DNA of 28,275 bases from JBAYNW01 sp041678605 (GCA_041678605.1 JBAYNW010000020.1:1-28275); one strand, 5' to 3'; counted from the first letter of the stretch, positions 20,627 to 28,226 are shown. The notes: generated by a model from the letters alone, not told the origin. Numbers and translations: made by a program.

Positions 20627-21559
20627 ATGCAAGAGTTTCTGACAAACAATACCGTGAGCTGCAACTTAATGTCCCTTACAGGGTATCGGACACTTATTAT
20701 TTTGAGTGCATTAATGGAATCTCCAAAATCGAACGATGAACTCAATGAATGTTTTTTGAATAATCAATACATTAAAGAAAAATTTTCCAATGATACGTTG
20801 AGAATATACATAAATTCACTCAGAGCAATTGGTTGCGAAATCACAAAGGCAAACAAATCCAACACAAAAAAATATGAATTAATATCCCATCCATTTGCCT
20901 ATGATATAACAAATTCCCAACTTAAAGCTCTTTCAAAAATGTATAAAAATTTCTACGACAAAATTGACGTCAGGGAAGTAATAGCTCTGGAAAACTTTTT
21001 TAGGAAACTTTCAAATCTGGTAAAAAACGAGAGTACAAGGGAATTTCTGAGAAATATTTCCCTCTTAAAACGAATTGACAGAGAAATTTTAAACGATTTA
21101 ATAATGCATTGTAAAAACAAAAACCAAATAACTTTTCTGTATAATTCTCCCAAATCAGGCGAAAAAGAAATTGAGATTGTGGCGGACAAGCTTTCTTTCA
21201 AGTCTGACAAGCTTTACCTGTGGGGGAATAACCTTACGCACAAGGAATATTCATATTTTTCGGTAGAAAGAATTATTAAGATTTGCAGCATCAAATTTTT
21301 AAAATCGGGTGAGGAATTTCCGCCGATAAAAGTTGTTTATGAAGTTTATAACACCGAATATATGCCCAAACCTGATGAAAAGGTTATAGAAAAAACCGAC
21401 GGCAAATTGGTGATTGAAATTACTTCAAGGAACGAGTTCAGCGTTATGCAAAGGATTTTATACATGGCTGACGACTGCAAAGTTTTGCAGCCTGAAACAT
21501 TCAAAACAAAATTGGTAAAGAAATTAAAATTAATGGAAGAAAATTATGAAAACATCTAA
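20627..21559 (+). CDS. WYL-type transcriptional regulator 1
   Basis: The 310-residue protein fits the HTH-WYL plan. About residues 15-85 form an N-terminal winged-helix-like part (GYRTLIILSALMESPKSNDE, NDTLRIYINSLRAIGCEI, KKYEL). A helical linker follows (about 95-155), then a WYL-like beta domain with KNQITFLYNSPKSGEKEIEI, KLYLWGNNLTHKEYSYFSVE and RII at about residues 163-225. A C-terminal extension ends at VLQPETFKTKLVKKLK. The W-Y-L triplet itself is degenerate (LYLW). WYL domains sense nucleic acid or nucleotide ligands in several regulators. GAGG immediately precedes the ATG. It overlaps the next gene by 14 bases and has a perfect palindrome just upstream. Confidence 0.78.
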   Translation: MQEFLTNNTVSCNLMSLTGYRTLIILSALMESPKSNDELNECFLNNQYIKEKFSNDTLRIYINSLRAIGCEITKANKSNTKKYELISHPFAYDITNSQLKALSKMYKNFYDKIDVREVIALENFFRKLSNLVKNESTREFLRNISLLKRIDREILNDLIMHCKNKNQITFLYNSPKSGEKEIEIVADKLSFKSDKLYLWGNNLTHKEYSYFSVERIIKICSIKFLKSGEEFPPIKVVYEVYNTEYMPKPDEKVIEKTDGKLVIEITSRNEFSVMQRILYMADDCKVLQPETFKTKLVKKLKLMEENYENI

Positions 21560-22466
21560 AAAATTCGGCGATACAAGCGTAAGAGTGTTGGAAACTCTCA
21601 AATTTTTATCAGAAAATGATGCGAGTATTCAGGATATAATAACTCATTTTGAGAAAATAGACCCTAACAATAGGATTTATACAAGCGAGGTGATTTTAAA
21701 ATATATAAATACTCTTAAAGTTTTTGGATTTAAGTTTATCAAAAATAAGGACAAATACGTACTTTTGAACACCCCAAACCAGTTTGATTTTGACGAAAGG
21801 GACTTGAAGGCAATTGCTTTGATTGAAAACCTTTCAAAAATTTTTCCCGAAAAGGGAATTAAGACAGAAACAGACAAATTTTTGCAGGAGTTGGAAAAAA
21901 GATTTAGCGATAATACCAAATTACTGTCTCAAAACACTGCAAGTCATGATTTTGGGGATTTAGAAATTAATTACAATAAATATTCAGCTCAAATAAAGGA
22001 GCACGAAAAGTATTGTCTGGAGGGGCAAAGGTTAAAAATAACCTATAAAAATCACAATGAAATAGCAAGTTCGATAATGATTGAACCAAATGAGATTAAA
22101 TACATGGGGAATGAGGTTTATTTGAGTGTGTATAACCCTATTTCAGCACAAATTCAGGATATAAATTTTAATTCTATTATAAAAGTTGAGCAATTGCCCC
22201 TGAAATCAAACCGGACGAATATGTTTTCGTCTGTGACGTTTATGCTTAAAGACCGGCTTGCCAAAGGTTACAGGCTTCATGACGGGGAAAAGCTTTTGCA
22301 GATAAAATCTGACGGAGGCATTATCATATTGAATCAGAAAGAGGATAAAACACTGCTTCTTAAGCGGTTAATGCGATACGGAGAAAACTGCAAAGTAGTT
22401 TCGCCCAAAACGCTTCGGGAAGAAATGCGGCAGATGGTTGAAGCGGCCTTGAATAATTACCGCTAA
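21546..22466 (+). CDS. WYL-type transcriptional regulator 2
   Basis: The 306-residue protein has the same layout as its upstream neighbour and is evidently a diverged paralogue. The HTH region spans about residues 8-75 (TSVRVLETLKFLSENDASIQ, SEVILKYINTLKVFGFKF, KDKYVL), then comes a helical linker. The WYL-like domain covers about residues 160-225 (GQRLKITYKNHNEIASSIMI, NEVYLSVYNP, INFNSIIKVEQL), and the C-terminal part ends GENCKVVSPKTLREEMRQMV, matching DDCKVLQPETFKTKLVKKL of regulator 1. The 14-base overlap implies coupled translation and perhaps a heterodimer, as with the tandem WYL proteins PafB and PafC. The targets are unknown. Confidence 0.78.
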   Translation: MKTSKKFGDTSVRVLETLKFLSENDASIQDIITHFEKIDPNNRIYTSEVILKYINTLKVFGFKFIKNKDKYVLLNTPNQFDFDERDLKAIALIENLSKIFPEKGIKTETDKFLQELEKRFSDNTKLLSQNTASHDFGDLEINYNKYSAQIKEHEKYCLEGQRLKITYKNHNEIASSIMIEPNEIKYMGNEVYLSVYNPISAQIQDINFNSIIKVEQLPLKSNRTNMFSSVTFMLKDRLAKGYRLHDGEKLLQIKSDGGIIILNQKEDKTLLLKRLMRYGENCKVVSPKTLREEMRQMVEAALNNYR

Positions 22467-22537
22467 ATTTTTAATCTGTTTACCCACTTGATTTTCGAGT
22501 TTTTAGATGGTAGATTTATATTTATAATATAACCCGT

Positions 22538-22609
22538 GGGCTTGTGGCGCAGTGGTAGCGCAGAGGACTCATAATCCTTTGGTCGCTGGTTCGAATCCAG
22601 CCGGGCCCA
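22538..22609 (+). tRNA. tRNA-Met (anticodon CAU)
   Basis: All arms fold. Acceptor GGGCTTG pairs with CGGGCCC, the D stem is GCGC/GCGC around AGTGGTA, and the anticodon stem GAGGA/TCCTT encloses CTCATAA (anticodon CAT). The T arm is GCTGG/TTCGAAT/CCAGC, and the discriminator is A. CCA is not encoded. G1-C72 pairing and the lack of three G-C pairs in the anticodon stem exclude the initiator. Elongator Met is favoured, although a CAU tRNA-Ile (lysidine-modified) cannot be fully excluded. A perfect TATAAT lies at 22523-22528 with only a weak -35. No clear terminator follows; 22610-22803 shows no gene. Confidence 0.93.
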
Positions 22610-22803
22610 TTTTATCCTAAATCAATAAAATGTCCTTGTAAAGCTATATAAGCCTCATAGGAATAATACTAGAGCAATTAATTGAATTTAAAATAACAAA
22701 CAAGGCTGAAATAAAAGATTAGGTATATACTTTTTAGGTATTTACATTAAAACTTAATTAAGTTAGCATGAAATATGTTTAAATTAGTAAGGAGGTATAA
22801 TAT

Positions 22804-23205
22804 ATGCGTATTGAGAGAAGTCAAAAGATGAGTTTTAAAGCAAAGGTCACGCTCATACCAATTACCAAAGGTAGTGAAAATAGTCCTCTATTAAACCCCT
22901 TAATAAATAAGCTTAAACGTGTAGGCGACAAAAATATTGAGCATATTATTGAAACTTACGATACCGACATTAATTTTATTACAAAGTATCCTGTTGAAGA
23001 CGGAGATGTAAGAATAAAAATTAAGAGATCACTTTTTATAAAAAACACAAAAAAGAGTTCCTTAACCGAAGCAATGACAAATAAAATTCTAGAGTATTCC
23101 AAAGGAGTAAAAGCCTGGAAAGAAAAAATTGAAAATAATAAACATAAAATAGACTATCCAAGATGGAAACGAGTATTTGAAGAATCAAAAATGGAATTTG
23201 TTTAA
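22804..23205 (+). CDS. Small protein of unknown function with N-terminal SFKA motif
   Basis: The 133-residue protein is not recognised. It is basic and Lys-rich, with KMSFKA at residues 8-13, a central part (DKNIEHIIETYDTDINFITK) and a helical C-terminus (TEAMTNKILEYSKGVKAWKE, then WKRVFEESKMEFV). There is no signal peptide or membrane span. A strong Shine-Dalgarno (AAGGAGG) lies 8 bases before the ATG, which supports the gene. ACTTAATTAAGT, a perfect 12-base palindrome, lies about 40 bases upstream. It shares the short N-terminal motif and the genomic setting with the next gene, and both are followed by a GTAGGT-type hairpin. Confidence 0.65.
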   Translation: MRIERSQKMSFKAKVTLIPITKGSENSPLLNPLINKLKRVGDKNIEHIIETYDTDINFITKYPVEDGDVRIKIKRSLFIKNTKKSSLTEAMTNKILEYSKGVKAWKEKIENNKHKIDYPRWKRVFEESKMEFV

Positions 23206-23211
23206 AGATAA

Positions 23212-23240
23212 GTTCGTAGGTTGGGGTTTCTACCCCAACG
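23212..23240 (+). repeat. GTAGGTTGGGG hairpin repeat
   Basis: GTTGGGG (23220-23226), a 6-base loop, CCCCAAC (23233-23239), preceded by TTCGTAG. No U-run follows, so it resembles a dispersed repeat more than a terminator. A related GTAGGTTGGGCTTTGG is on the minus strand at 127-142. Confidence 0.6.
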
Positions 23241-23347
23241 GCATTAATTTGTTGGGCAAATTTGACCCCCTCCCTGAACCCAAACATTTCAAGCCAATGA
23301 ACGAAGCAAGTTGCATTAAGTTTCATAAAGTATATACTTTCTCAATA

Positions 23348-23376
23348 TTTACACGAACTTTTTTTTAGTTTACAAT
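23348..23376 (+). promoter_or_regulatory. Predicted promoter of the 145-residue protein gene
   Basis: TTTACA (23348-23353), 17 bases, TACAAT (23371-23376), with a 25-base leader containing AAGGAG. Confidence 0.5.
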
Positions 23377-23407
23377 GTTTTGAGTGTTTTAAATTAAGGA
23401 GTTTAGC

Positions 23408-23845
23408 ATGCGTGCAGAAGCTGTGGATACAAATTGGAATTTAAGTTTTAAAATGGCCTTTAAGCCTGTACCTAAAAAGGCTTTAGAAATCGGCGAGCAA
23501 GCTCTTATTGACGCTATGCCTACATTAGAATCAAAAGGTCTAAATAAAGAAATAGAAATTATACCTAAAAAAGGTTTCTTAACTAAGATTCAAAGTCTTA
23601 TTATTTTTGTAAGTAACAAAGGTTCTAAAAGGGGAGAATGGTTTTGCCTTTCAAAAGACCCCAAGGGATTACTGCATATTGGTAAACGTTATAAAACGGT
23701 AGATAGTTTTACAAAAGAAAATATTATATCAGCAACCGAAGCGGCAGAACAATTGTTAGAAAATAGCGAAAAGCCCGTAAGTAAATATACGGCATACACC
23801 TTTCCTGCAGATGCTGCACTAATTACAAAATTATTTAAATTATAA
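23408..23845 (+). CDS. Small protein of unknown function with N-terminal SFKMAFK motif
   Basis: The 145-residue protein is not recognised. Its N-terminus (NLSFKMAFKPVPKKAL, residues 11-26) resembles the KMSFKA segment of the preceding gene. The body alternates short strands and helices (EIEIIPKKGFLTKIQSLIIF, SKRGEWFCLSKDPKGLLHIG) and ends in an Ala/Glu-rich helix (ENIISATEAAEQLLE) and TFPADAALITKLFKL. No signal peptide or catalytic motif is visible. AAGGAG lies 6 bases before the ATG, and a plausible promoter is present. It could be one of a lineage-specific set of small proteins with this N-terminal motif; function is unknown. Confidence 0.65.
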   Translation: MRAEAVDTNWNLSFKMAFKPVPKKALEIGEQALIDAMPTLESKGLNKEIEIIPKKGFLTKIQSLIIFVSNKGSKRGEWFCLSKDPKGLLHIGKRYKTVDSFTKENIISATEAAEQLLENSEKPVSKYTAYTFPADAALITKLFKL

Positions 23846-23860
23846 TTTCATGTTGTAGGT

Positions 23861-23885
23861 GCAACTTTTTGCACCGATTTTGGCT
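23861..23885 (+). repeat. GTAGGTGCA hairpin
   Basis: GGTGCA (23868-23873), loop ACTTTT, TGCACC (23880-23885), followed by GATTTT. It starts TTGTAGGT as at 23214-23221. It lies between convergent genes and might serve as a weak terminator. Confidence 0.5.
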
Positions 23886-23930
23886 CAAACTATTTGAGAA
23901 TTTAGGCACACCTTATAATTTGTGCTGTTG

Positions 23931-25088
23931 CTATGCGGTAAAATTATCGTAATACTTTTTCAAAAACGTATCATACTGGTCGTTTAAAATCGCAATGCGG
24001 GCTTTTTTCATAAAATCGATTAAAAATTGTGTATTGTGAATTGACAGCAAAATCTGAGCATTCGCCTCACCACAGCGGTAAAGATGTCTGAGATAAGCTC
24101 TCGAATGGTTTTGACAGGCATAACAGCTGCAATTTTTATCCAGAGGCCCTGCATCACTTTCAAATTCCTTATTTTTAATTATTTTTCTGCCCTCATAAGT
24201 AAAAAACGAGCCGTGGCGGGCGTTTCTGGTCGGAAGGACACAATCAAACATGTCAATTCCCCGTGAAATTCCGTCGAGCAAGTCCTGAGGAGTTCCGACA
24301 CCCATTAAATATCTGGGTTTGTCTTTAGGCAAAAGCGGTGCTGTAATTTCTACAATGTGGTTTTTCATCTCCTGAGGTTCCCCGACACTTACCCCGCCTA
24401 TTGCGTACCCGACAGCATCAAAAGAAGAAATCACTTTCGCACTTTCTTCCCTCAAATCATCAAAAAACGCACCCTGAACAATCGGAAAAAGTGCCTGTTT
24501 TGGGTTCTTGTGTGCCTTAAAACACCTTTCAAGCCAGCGGTGAGTCCGTTCCATGGCTATTTTCGCCTCGGCATGCGAACAGGGGTAGGGAGCACATTCG
24601 TCAAACGCCATTATAATGTCCGCACCAATGTCCTCCTGAATTTGCATAGAAATTTCGGGATTTATATAATGCTCTTTCCCGTCTTTTGAATCCTTAAATT
24701 TCACCCCGTCTTCGGTAATTTTTCTCAAATTTGCCAGCGAAAAAACCTGAAACCCGCCAGAATCCGTCAAAATCGGCTTGTGCCAATTCATCCAGTCGTG
24801 GATGCCTCCAAAACTTTTTATCAATTCTGTCCCCGCCCTCAAATAAAGGTGGTAAGAATTTGCCAAAATAATCTGTGCACCCGTCTGTTCCAAATGATAA
24901 TTCGTAAGCATTTTTACGGCCGAATTTGTCCCGACAGGCATGAAAATCGGCGTTTCAATATCCCCGTGAGGAGTGTGCAAAACTCCCGCTCTGGCAGCGG
25001 TTTTTTTACATTCGTGTATCAATTCGTATTTAAAATATTTACCCTGATTTGCATCAAAGTGAAGGTCTTTAGTAAATGGCGGAAACAC
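23931..25088 (-). CDS. tgt: tRNA-guanine transglycosylase (queuine tRNA-ribosyltransferase)
   Basis: The 385-residue enzyme exchanges guanine-34 of GUN-anticodon tRNAs for the queuosine precursor. Motifs seen are IETPIFMPVGTNSAVK, LANSYHLYLRAG, ILTDSGGFQVFSL (with the Asp of the DSGG pair), AFDECAPYP, GYAIGGVSVGE, MFDCVLPTRNARHG with the nucleophile Asp, and the zinc site CSCYACQNHSRAYLRHL. The first 16 residues exceed the usual start of the family (near FKYELI). No ATG is in frame; GTG at 25088 is the start, with AAGGG 5 bases upstream. An ATG at 25090 is out of frame. It begins 2 bases after the ndk stop. Confidence 0.96.
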   Translation of the reverse strand: MFPPFTKDLHFDANQGKYFKYELIHECKKTAARAGVLHTPHGDIETPIFMPVGTNSAVKMLTNYHLEQTGAQIILANSYHLYLRAGTELIKSFGGIHDWMNWHKPILTDSGGFQVFSLANLRKITEDGVKFKDSKDGKEHYINPEISMQIQEDIGADIIMAFDECAPYPCSHAEAKIAMERTHRWLERCFKAHKNPKQALFPIVQGAFFDDLREESAKVISSFDAVGYAIGGVSVGEPQEMKNHIVEITAPLLPKDKPRYLMGVGTPQDLLDGISRGIDMFDCVLPTRNARHGSFFTYEGRKIIKNKEFESDAGPLDKNCSCYACQNHSRAYLRHLYRCGEANAQILLSIHNTQFLIDFMKKARIAILNDQYDTFLKKYYDNFTA

Positions 25089-25090
25089 AT

Positions 25091-25561
25091 TTACCCTTCA
25101 CTTTCCATGACTAATTCAAGCATGGTTTTCCAGTCGGTGCAGAGTTCTTCAGGCTTAAAATACAAATCTATTTCACGTTTTGCACTTTCAACACTGTCAG
25201 AGCCATGCACAACATTGAATTCCATTGTTTGGGCAAAATCCGCTCTCATAGTACCGACTTCCGCATCCGTAGGCAGAGTTGACCCCATAAGTTTTCTCAT
25301 TCCGGCAACGGTATTGTCACCTTGCAGAGCCATCGCAATGACAGGACCGCTTGTAATATATTTAATCAATCGGTTATAAAAAGGCTTCCCGACGTGTTCG
25401 GCATAATGCTTTTCGGCAAGCTCTTTGGTAACTTGAAGCATTTTTAGCCCTACAATTTTATATCCTTTGTTTTCAATCCTTTTAATAATTCTTCCGATTA
25501 GCCCCCTTTTAACAGCATCAGGCTTAATCGCAACAAACGTTCTTTCTTCTGTACTGTGCAT
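25091..25561 (-). CDS. ndk: Nucleoside diphosphate kinase
   Basis: The 156-residue enzyme transfers the gamma-phosphate of ATP to NDPs through a phosphohistidine. It has TFVAIKPDAVKRGLIG at the start, KPFYNRLIKYITSGPVIAMA, GSTLPTDAEVGTMRADFA and the active site NVVHGSDS with His119. The length is slightly above the usual 140-150 owing to a C-terminal tail (CTDWKTMLELVMESEG) of the type found in several anaerobes. GGAG lies 7 bases before the ATG. It is followed by tgt after 2 bases and preceded by alkD after 68 bases. Confidence 0.97.
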   Translation of the reverse strand: MHSTEERTFVAIKPDAVKRGLIGRIIKRIENKGYKIVGLKMLQVTKELAEKHYAEHVGKPFYNRLIKYITSGPVIAMALQGDNTVAGMRKLMGSTLPTDAEVGTMRADFAQTMEFNVVHGSDSVESAKREIDLYFKPEELCTDWKTMLELVMESEG

Positions 25562-25629
25562 AAAATTCTCCTCTTATTCGTTCAACCAAAGTTAATTAAA
25601 CCATAAAAACCCGACATTGTCCAGAAATA

Positions 25630-26316
25630 TTATTTCATGTAATATTCACGTTTTTCTTTTGGCAATCTTTCGATTGAATAGCGGAGCATGGTTCTGGGCA
25701 TGGTTTTGGAGTGCTTGTCCAAAAACCCGTAAAGCGGTTTTTCATCAACTTTTCCCATCTCTCTCAGCATCCAACCGCAAGCTTTATGGATCAAGTCGTG
25801 TTTATGGGTAAGAAATTTTTCAGATAACTCCAGAATAAGAGCAAAATCACCCCGTTTTATAAAATAATGGGTTGATACAACCGAAATTCTCTCTGACCAC
25901 AGATGATTTGAATTTGCCAAATCGTATATTTGGTCGGGAATTTTGTTTTCATAAACAAAATTCCCGACCACCTTCGGAGCCGATAAATCAACTAAATCCC
26001 AGTTGTTTATATATTGAACATTCTTCAAATAAAGTTCGAAAATTTCTTTTTTCAATTCGGTGTTTTCATAAATAAAGACCATCAGCATAAGTGAAAGAAG
26101 CCTTACTTCGTGGTATGGATTTTTAATGAGTTCTTGAATTTCTTTTAAAGAAACCAATTTATAATGTTTTTTCGCAACAGAGCGGATTACGGGAACCTTT
26201 ATTCCCAAGAACAAATCTCCTTCTCCATATTCCCCCGCTCCGGTTTTGAAAAATCTACCCAGATGTAAGGCTTGTTTTTCATCCGCAAGCGATTTTATTT
26301 CTTCCAATATTTCCAT
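25630..26316 (-). CDS. alkD: AlkD-like DNA alkylation-repair glycosylase (HEAT fold)
   Basis: The 228-residue protein matches the AlkD family, which excises cationic alkylated bases such as 3-methyladenine and 7-methylguanine without flipping the base. The catalytic set of Bacillus cereus AlkD (Trp109, Asp113, Arg148, Trp187) has counterparts Trp106 and Asp110 (NNWDLVDL), Arg143 (WSERISVV) and Trp182 (KACGWMLREMG). The helical repeats span the full length. No Shine-Dalgarno precedes the ATG; TATAAT lies 6 bases upstream, so the transcript may be leaderless. It is likely co-transcribed with ndk and tgt. Confidence 0.92.
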   Translation of the reverse strand: MEILEEIKSLADEKQALHLGRFFKTGAGEYGEGDLFLGIKVPVIRSVAKKHYKLVSLKEIQELIKNPYHEVRLLSLMLMVFIYENTELKKEIFELYLKNVQYINNWDLVDLSAPKVVGNFVYENKIPDQIYDLANSNHLWSERISVVSTHYFIKRGDFALILELSEKFLTHKHDLIHKACGWMLREMGKVDEKPLYGFLDKHSKTMPRTMLRYSIERLPKEKREYYMK

Positions 26317-26322
26317 TTTTAG

Positions 26323-26328
26323 ATTATA
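26323..26328 (-). promoter_or_regulatory. -10 element of alkD, implying a leaderless mRNA
   Basis: A perfect TATAAT on the minus strand, followed by CTAAAA and the ATG. The spacing and wording resemble the rlmD start (TACGAT, TTAAAA, ATG). Confidence 0.4.
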
Positions 26329-26375
26329 TAATAAAATTAAATTAATATAAAAGCTAATTCGCCGGTAAATGTTTA

Positions 26376-26384
26376 TGGTAGAAT
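26376..26384 (+). promoter_or_regulatory. Extended -10 promoter of the decarboxylase gene
   Basis: TGG followed by TAGAAT (26379-26384); no strong -35. The leader is about 27 bases and contains AGGG 7 bases before the ATG. Confidence 0.45.
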
Positions 26385-26417
26385 TAAAAATGGTGAATAT
26401 TCAAAAAGGGACGAGAA

Positions 26418-28058
26418 ATGAACAATATTACAGTAGCCGATTATTTAGTACAGGAACTTAACAAATTGGGAATAGAGGATTTTTTCGGGCTGCCGGGGGA
26501 TTATAATTTTAACGTTCTATATGCGATAGGCAACAATCCGAATACAAATTGGGTAGGATGCACCAACGAGCTTAATGCGGGTTACGCCGCCGACGGCTAT
26601 GCCAGAATAAAAGGTTATGGGGCATTGGTTACAACTTACGGCGTAGGCGAATTGAGTGCTATGAATGCAATTGCCGGAAGTTTTGCCGAAAACATTCCCG
26701 TAATTCATATCGTCGGAACGCCGGCGACCAAATTTATTAAAAAAAATTCACTGATTCACCATAATTTTCAACGGCCCGATTACAGAGCGTTTGGAAGAGC
26801 GTTTTCAAATGTTGTTGAAACTACTGCCTTTTTGGATGAAAACAATGCAAAACAGGAAATAGACAGAATTCTTTCAGTTTTTGTCAAGGAAAATCGGCCC
26901 GTTTATGTTGCAATTCCTATGGATATTTGCAAATTGGCAATAGAAAATAATCCGCAACTGCAAACGGCAAAAAGTGATGAAAAATCTTTAAATGAGGCGG
27001 TTGAACATGCAATCAAACTAATTAACAGTGCAGAATTTCCGCTGATTTTGGGGGATGTCCTGATTAAAAGGTACAAGGTGAGAAAAGAATTTGCAAAATT
27101 TCTTGAAAAATCTCAATTGCCTGTGTCAAACCTGCTTATGGGCAAAGGGATTATTGAAGCTGAAAACAAGAGGTATCTGGGAACTTTTCTTTCCGAATAT
27201 GAAAATATAAATGCGTATAATGCCTTGAAACAGTCCGACTGCGTTATTTCAGTCGGGATTATAAACAGCGATTTGAATACTTACAGGTCGGGTCTGCCCT
27301 TTAAACCTGCTGATTTTATTGAAATTCAGGGGAATTACACTATCATCCAAAACACAAAATACACAAATATATTAATGAAGGATATTTTAAACGAACTTTC
27401 TGACAAGGTAAATACAAAATTTATTGAACTGCCCGAAAAGAAACCTAGTTTTGAAAAATCTGCGGCAGCGGATGATACCCGTCTTAATTCAAAATATATT
27501 TACCCGAGAATACAGGAATTTCTTCGGCCGAACGATATGATTTTTGTTGAAACCGGAATTCTTCCGCACGGGTTTGCACCGACAAGATTACCTGAGAATA
27601 CAGAAGTGAATACCCAAACATTGTGGGGTTCAATCGGCTGGGCGACACCTGCGGCTTTTGGCGGGCAGATGGCAGACAAAAACAGAAGGGTAATTCTCTT
27701 GACCGGCGAAGGCTCACACCAGCTTAGTGCAACGGAAGTCAGCACTATGATGCGGAATAACTTAAGGCCGATAGTGATAGTTCTGAATAATTCAGGTTAC
27801 ACAATCGAAAGGGTGCTTTCCGATAATCCCGACGACTTTTTCAATGACATCGCAAAATGGGACTATTCAAAACTGCCCCGAGTTTTTGAAGGTGATGTTT
27901 GGATTGCTCAGGCCAAAACCAATCTTGAATTTGATAATGTGCTTAAACAGGCCGAAATTGAACAAAAATCAAGAATGTGCTACATCGAAATTTTTACCGA
28001 GAAAATGGATTTACCGTTTCTGACCTCCAAAATTATGGAAAATATAAAAAACAGGTGA
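26418..28058 (+). CDS. ThDP-dependent 2-keto acid decarboxylase (pyruvate/indolepyruvate type)
   Basis: The 546-residue enzyme has the full pyruvate decarboxylase layout: N-terminal Pyr domain, middle domain, C-terminal PP domain. Key residues coincide with yeast PDC numbering: Asp28 (GLPGDYN), Glu51 (CTNELNAGYAADGYAR) and His114-His115 (SLIHHNF). The cofactor motif is TGEGSHQLSATEVSTMMRNN, then VIVLNNSGYTIER. The usual GDG of this motif is GEG here (Glu431), and the usual NNDGYT is NNSGYT. Candidate substrates are pyruvate (to acetaldehyde, feeding ethanol fermentation), indolepyruvate and branched 2-keto acids; sequence alone does not decide. AGGG lies 7 bases before the ATG. It is a single-gene unit followed by repeats. 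Confidence 0.9.
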   Translation: MNNITVADYLVQELNKLGIEDFFGLPGDYNFNVLYAIGNNPNTNWVGCTNELNAGYAADGYARIKGYGALVTTYGVGELSAMNAIAGSFAENIPVIHIVGTPATKFIKKNSLIHHNFQRPDYRAFGRAFSNVVETTAFLDENNAKQEIDRILSVFVKENRPVYVAIPMDICKLAIENNPQLQTAKSDEKSLNEAVEHAIKLINSAEFPLILGDVLIKRYKVRKEFAKFLEKSQLPVSNLLMGKGIIEAENKRYLGTFLSEYENINAYNALKQSDCVISVGIINSDLNTYRSGLPFKPADFIEIQGNYTIIQNTKYTNILMKDILNELSDKVNTKFIELPEKKPSFEKSAAADDTRLNSKYIYPRIQEFLRPNDMIFVETGILPHGFAPTRLPENTEVNTQTLWGSIGWATPAAFGGQMADKNRRVILLTGEGSHQLSATEVSTMMRNNLRPIVIVLNNSGYTIERVLSDNPDDFFNDIAKWDYSKLPRVFEGDVWIAQAKTNLEFDNVLKQAEIEQKSRMCYIEIFTEKMDLPFLTSKIMENIKNR

Positions 28059-28061
28059 GGA

Positions 28062-28133
28062 GTTGAACGGTTGAAAGGCTTTTTACGAAGTGATTAAGTG
28101 ACTGGGTGATTAAGTGATTAAGTGCAACAAAAA
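28062..28133 (+). repeat. Short-tandem repeat run downstream of the decarboxylase gene
   Basis: GTTGAACGGTTGAAAGGCTT, then GAAGTGATTAAGTGACTGGG, TGATTAAGTGATTAAGTG and CAACAAAAAAA: almost the same text as 13201-13288, and the plus-strand counterpart of the degenerate run at 94-239. Confidence 0.8.
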
Positions 28134-28226
28134 AAATGTTATTCTTCATCCACCCTTGAGGGACTCTGCCGAACAAAACGATTAAGTATCGTTTTGTGAG
28201 AGGTAACGGCGAATTTTGAAACAAGC
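28134..28226 (+). repeat. Composite palindromic repeat, copy B
   Basis: Inverted, near-identical copy of 1-93, with the hairpin CAAAACGAT (28174-28182), loop TAAGT, ATCGTTTTG (28188-28196), flanked by GACTCTGCCGAA and GTGAGAGGTAACGGCGAATT. As at the left end, it follows a short-tandem run at the 3' side of a transcription unit. Nothing recognisable lies in 28227-28275. Confidence 0.85.

Noticed and set aside
22538..22609. Initiator tRNA-fMet
   Set aside because: G1 pairs with C72 and the anticodon stem lacks the three consecutive G-C pairs of initiators.
23220..23239. Intrinsic terminator after the 133-residue protein gene
   Set aside because: The stem is good, but GGCATTAATTTG follows without a T-run; it was recorded as a repeat hairpin.
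24357..25379. Several plus-strand open frames opposite tgt and ndk
   Set aside because: They are antisense shadows of well-conserved genes, with no family resemblance or ribosome-binding sites.
28033..28224. Minus-strand open frame over the right-end repeat, and a similar one at 13015-13302
   Set aside because: Both contain the same HLITQSLNHF-like stretch because they translate the short-tandem repeat; they overlap real genes or promoter regions and lack ribosome-binding sites.
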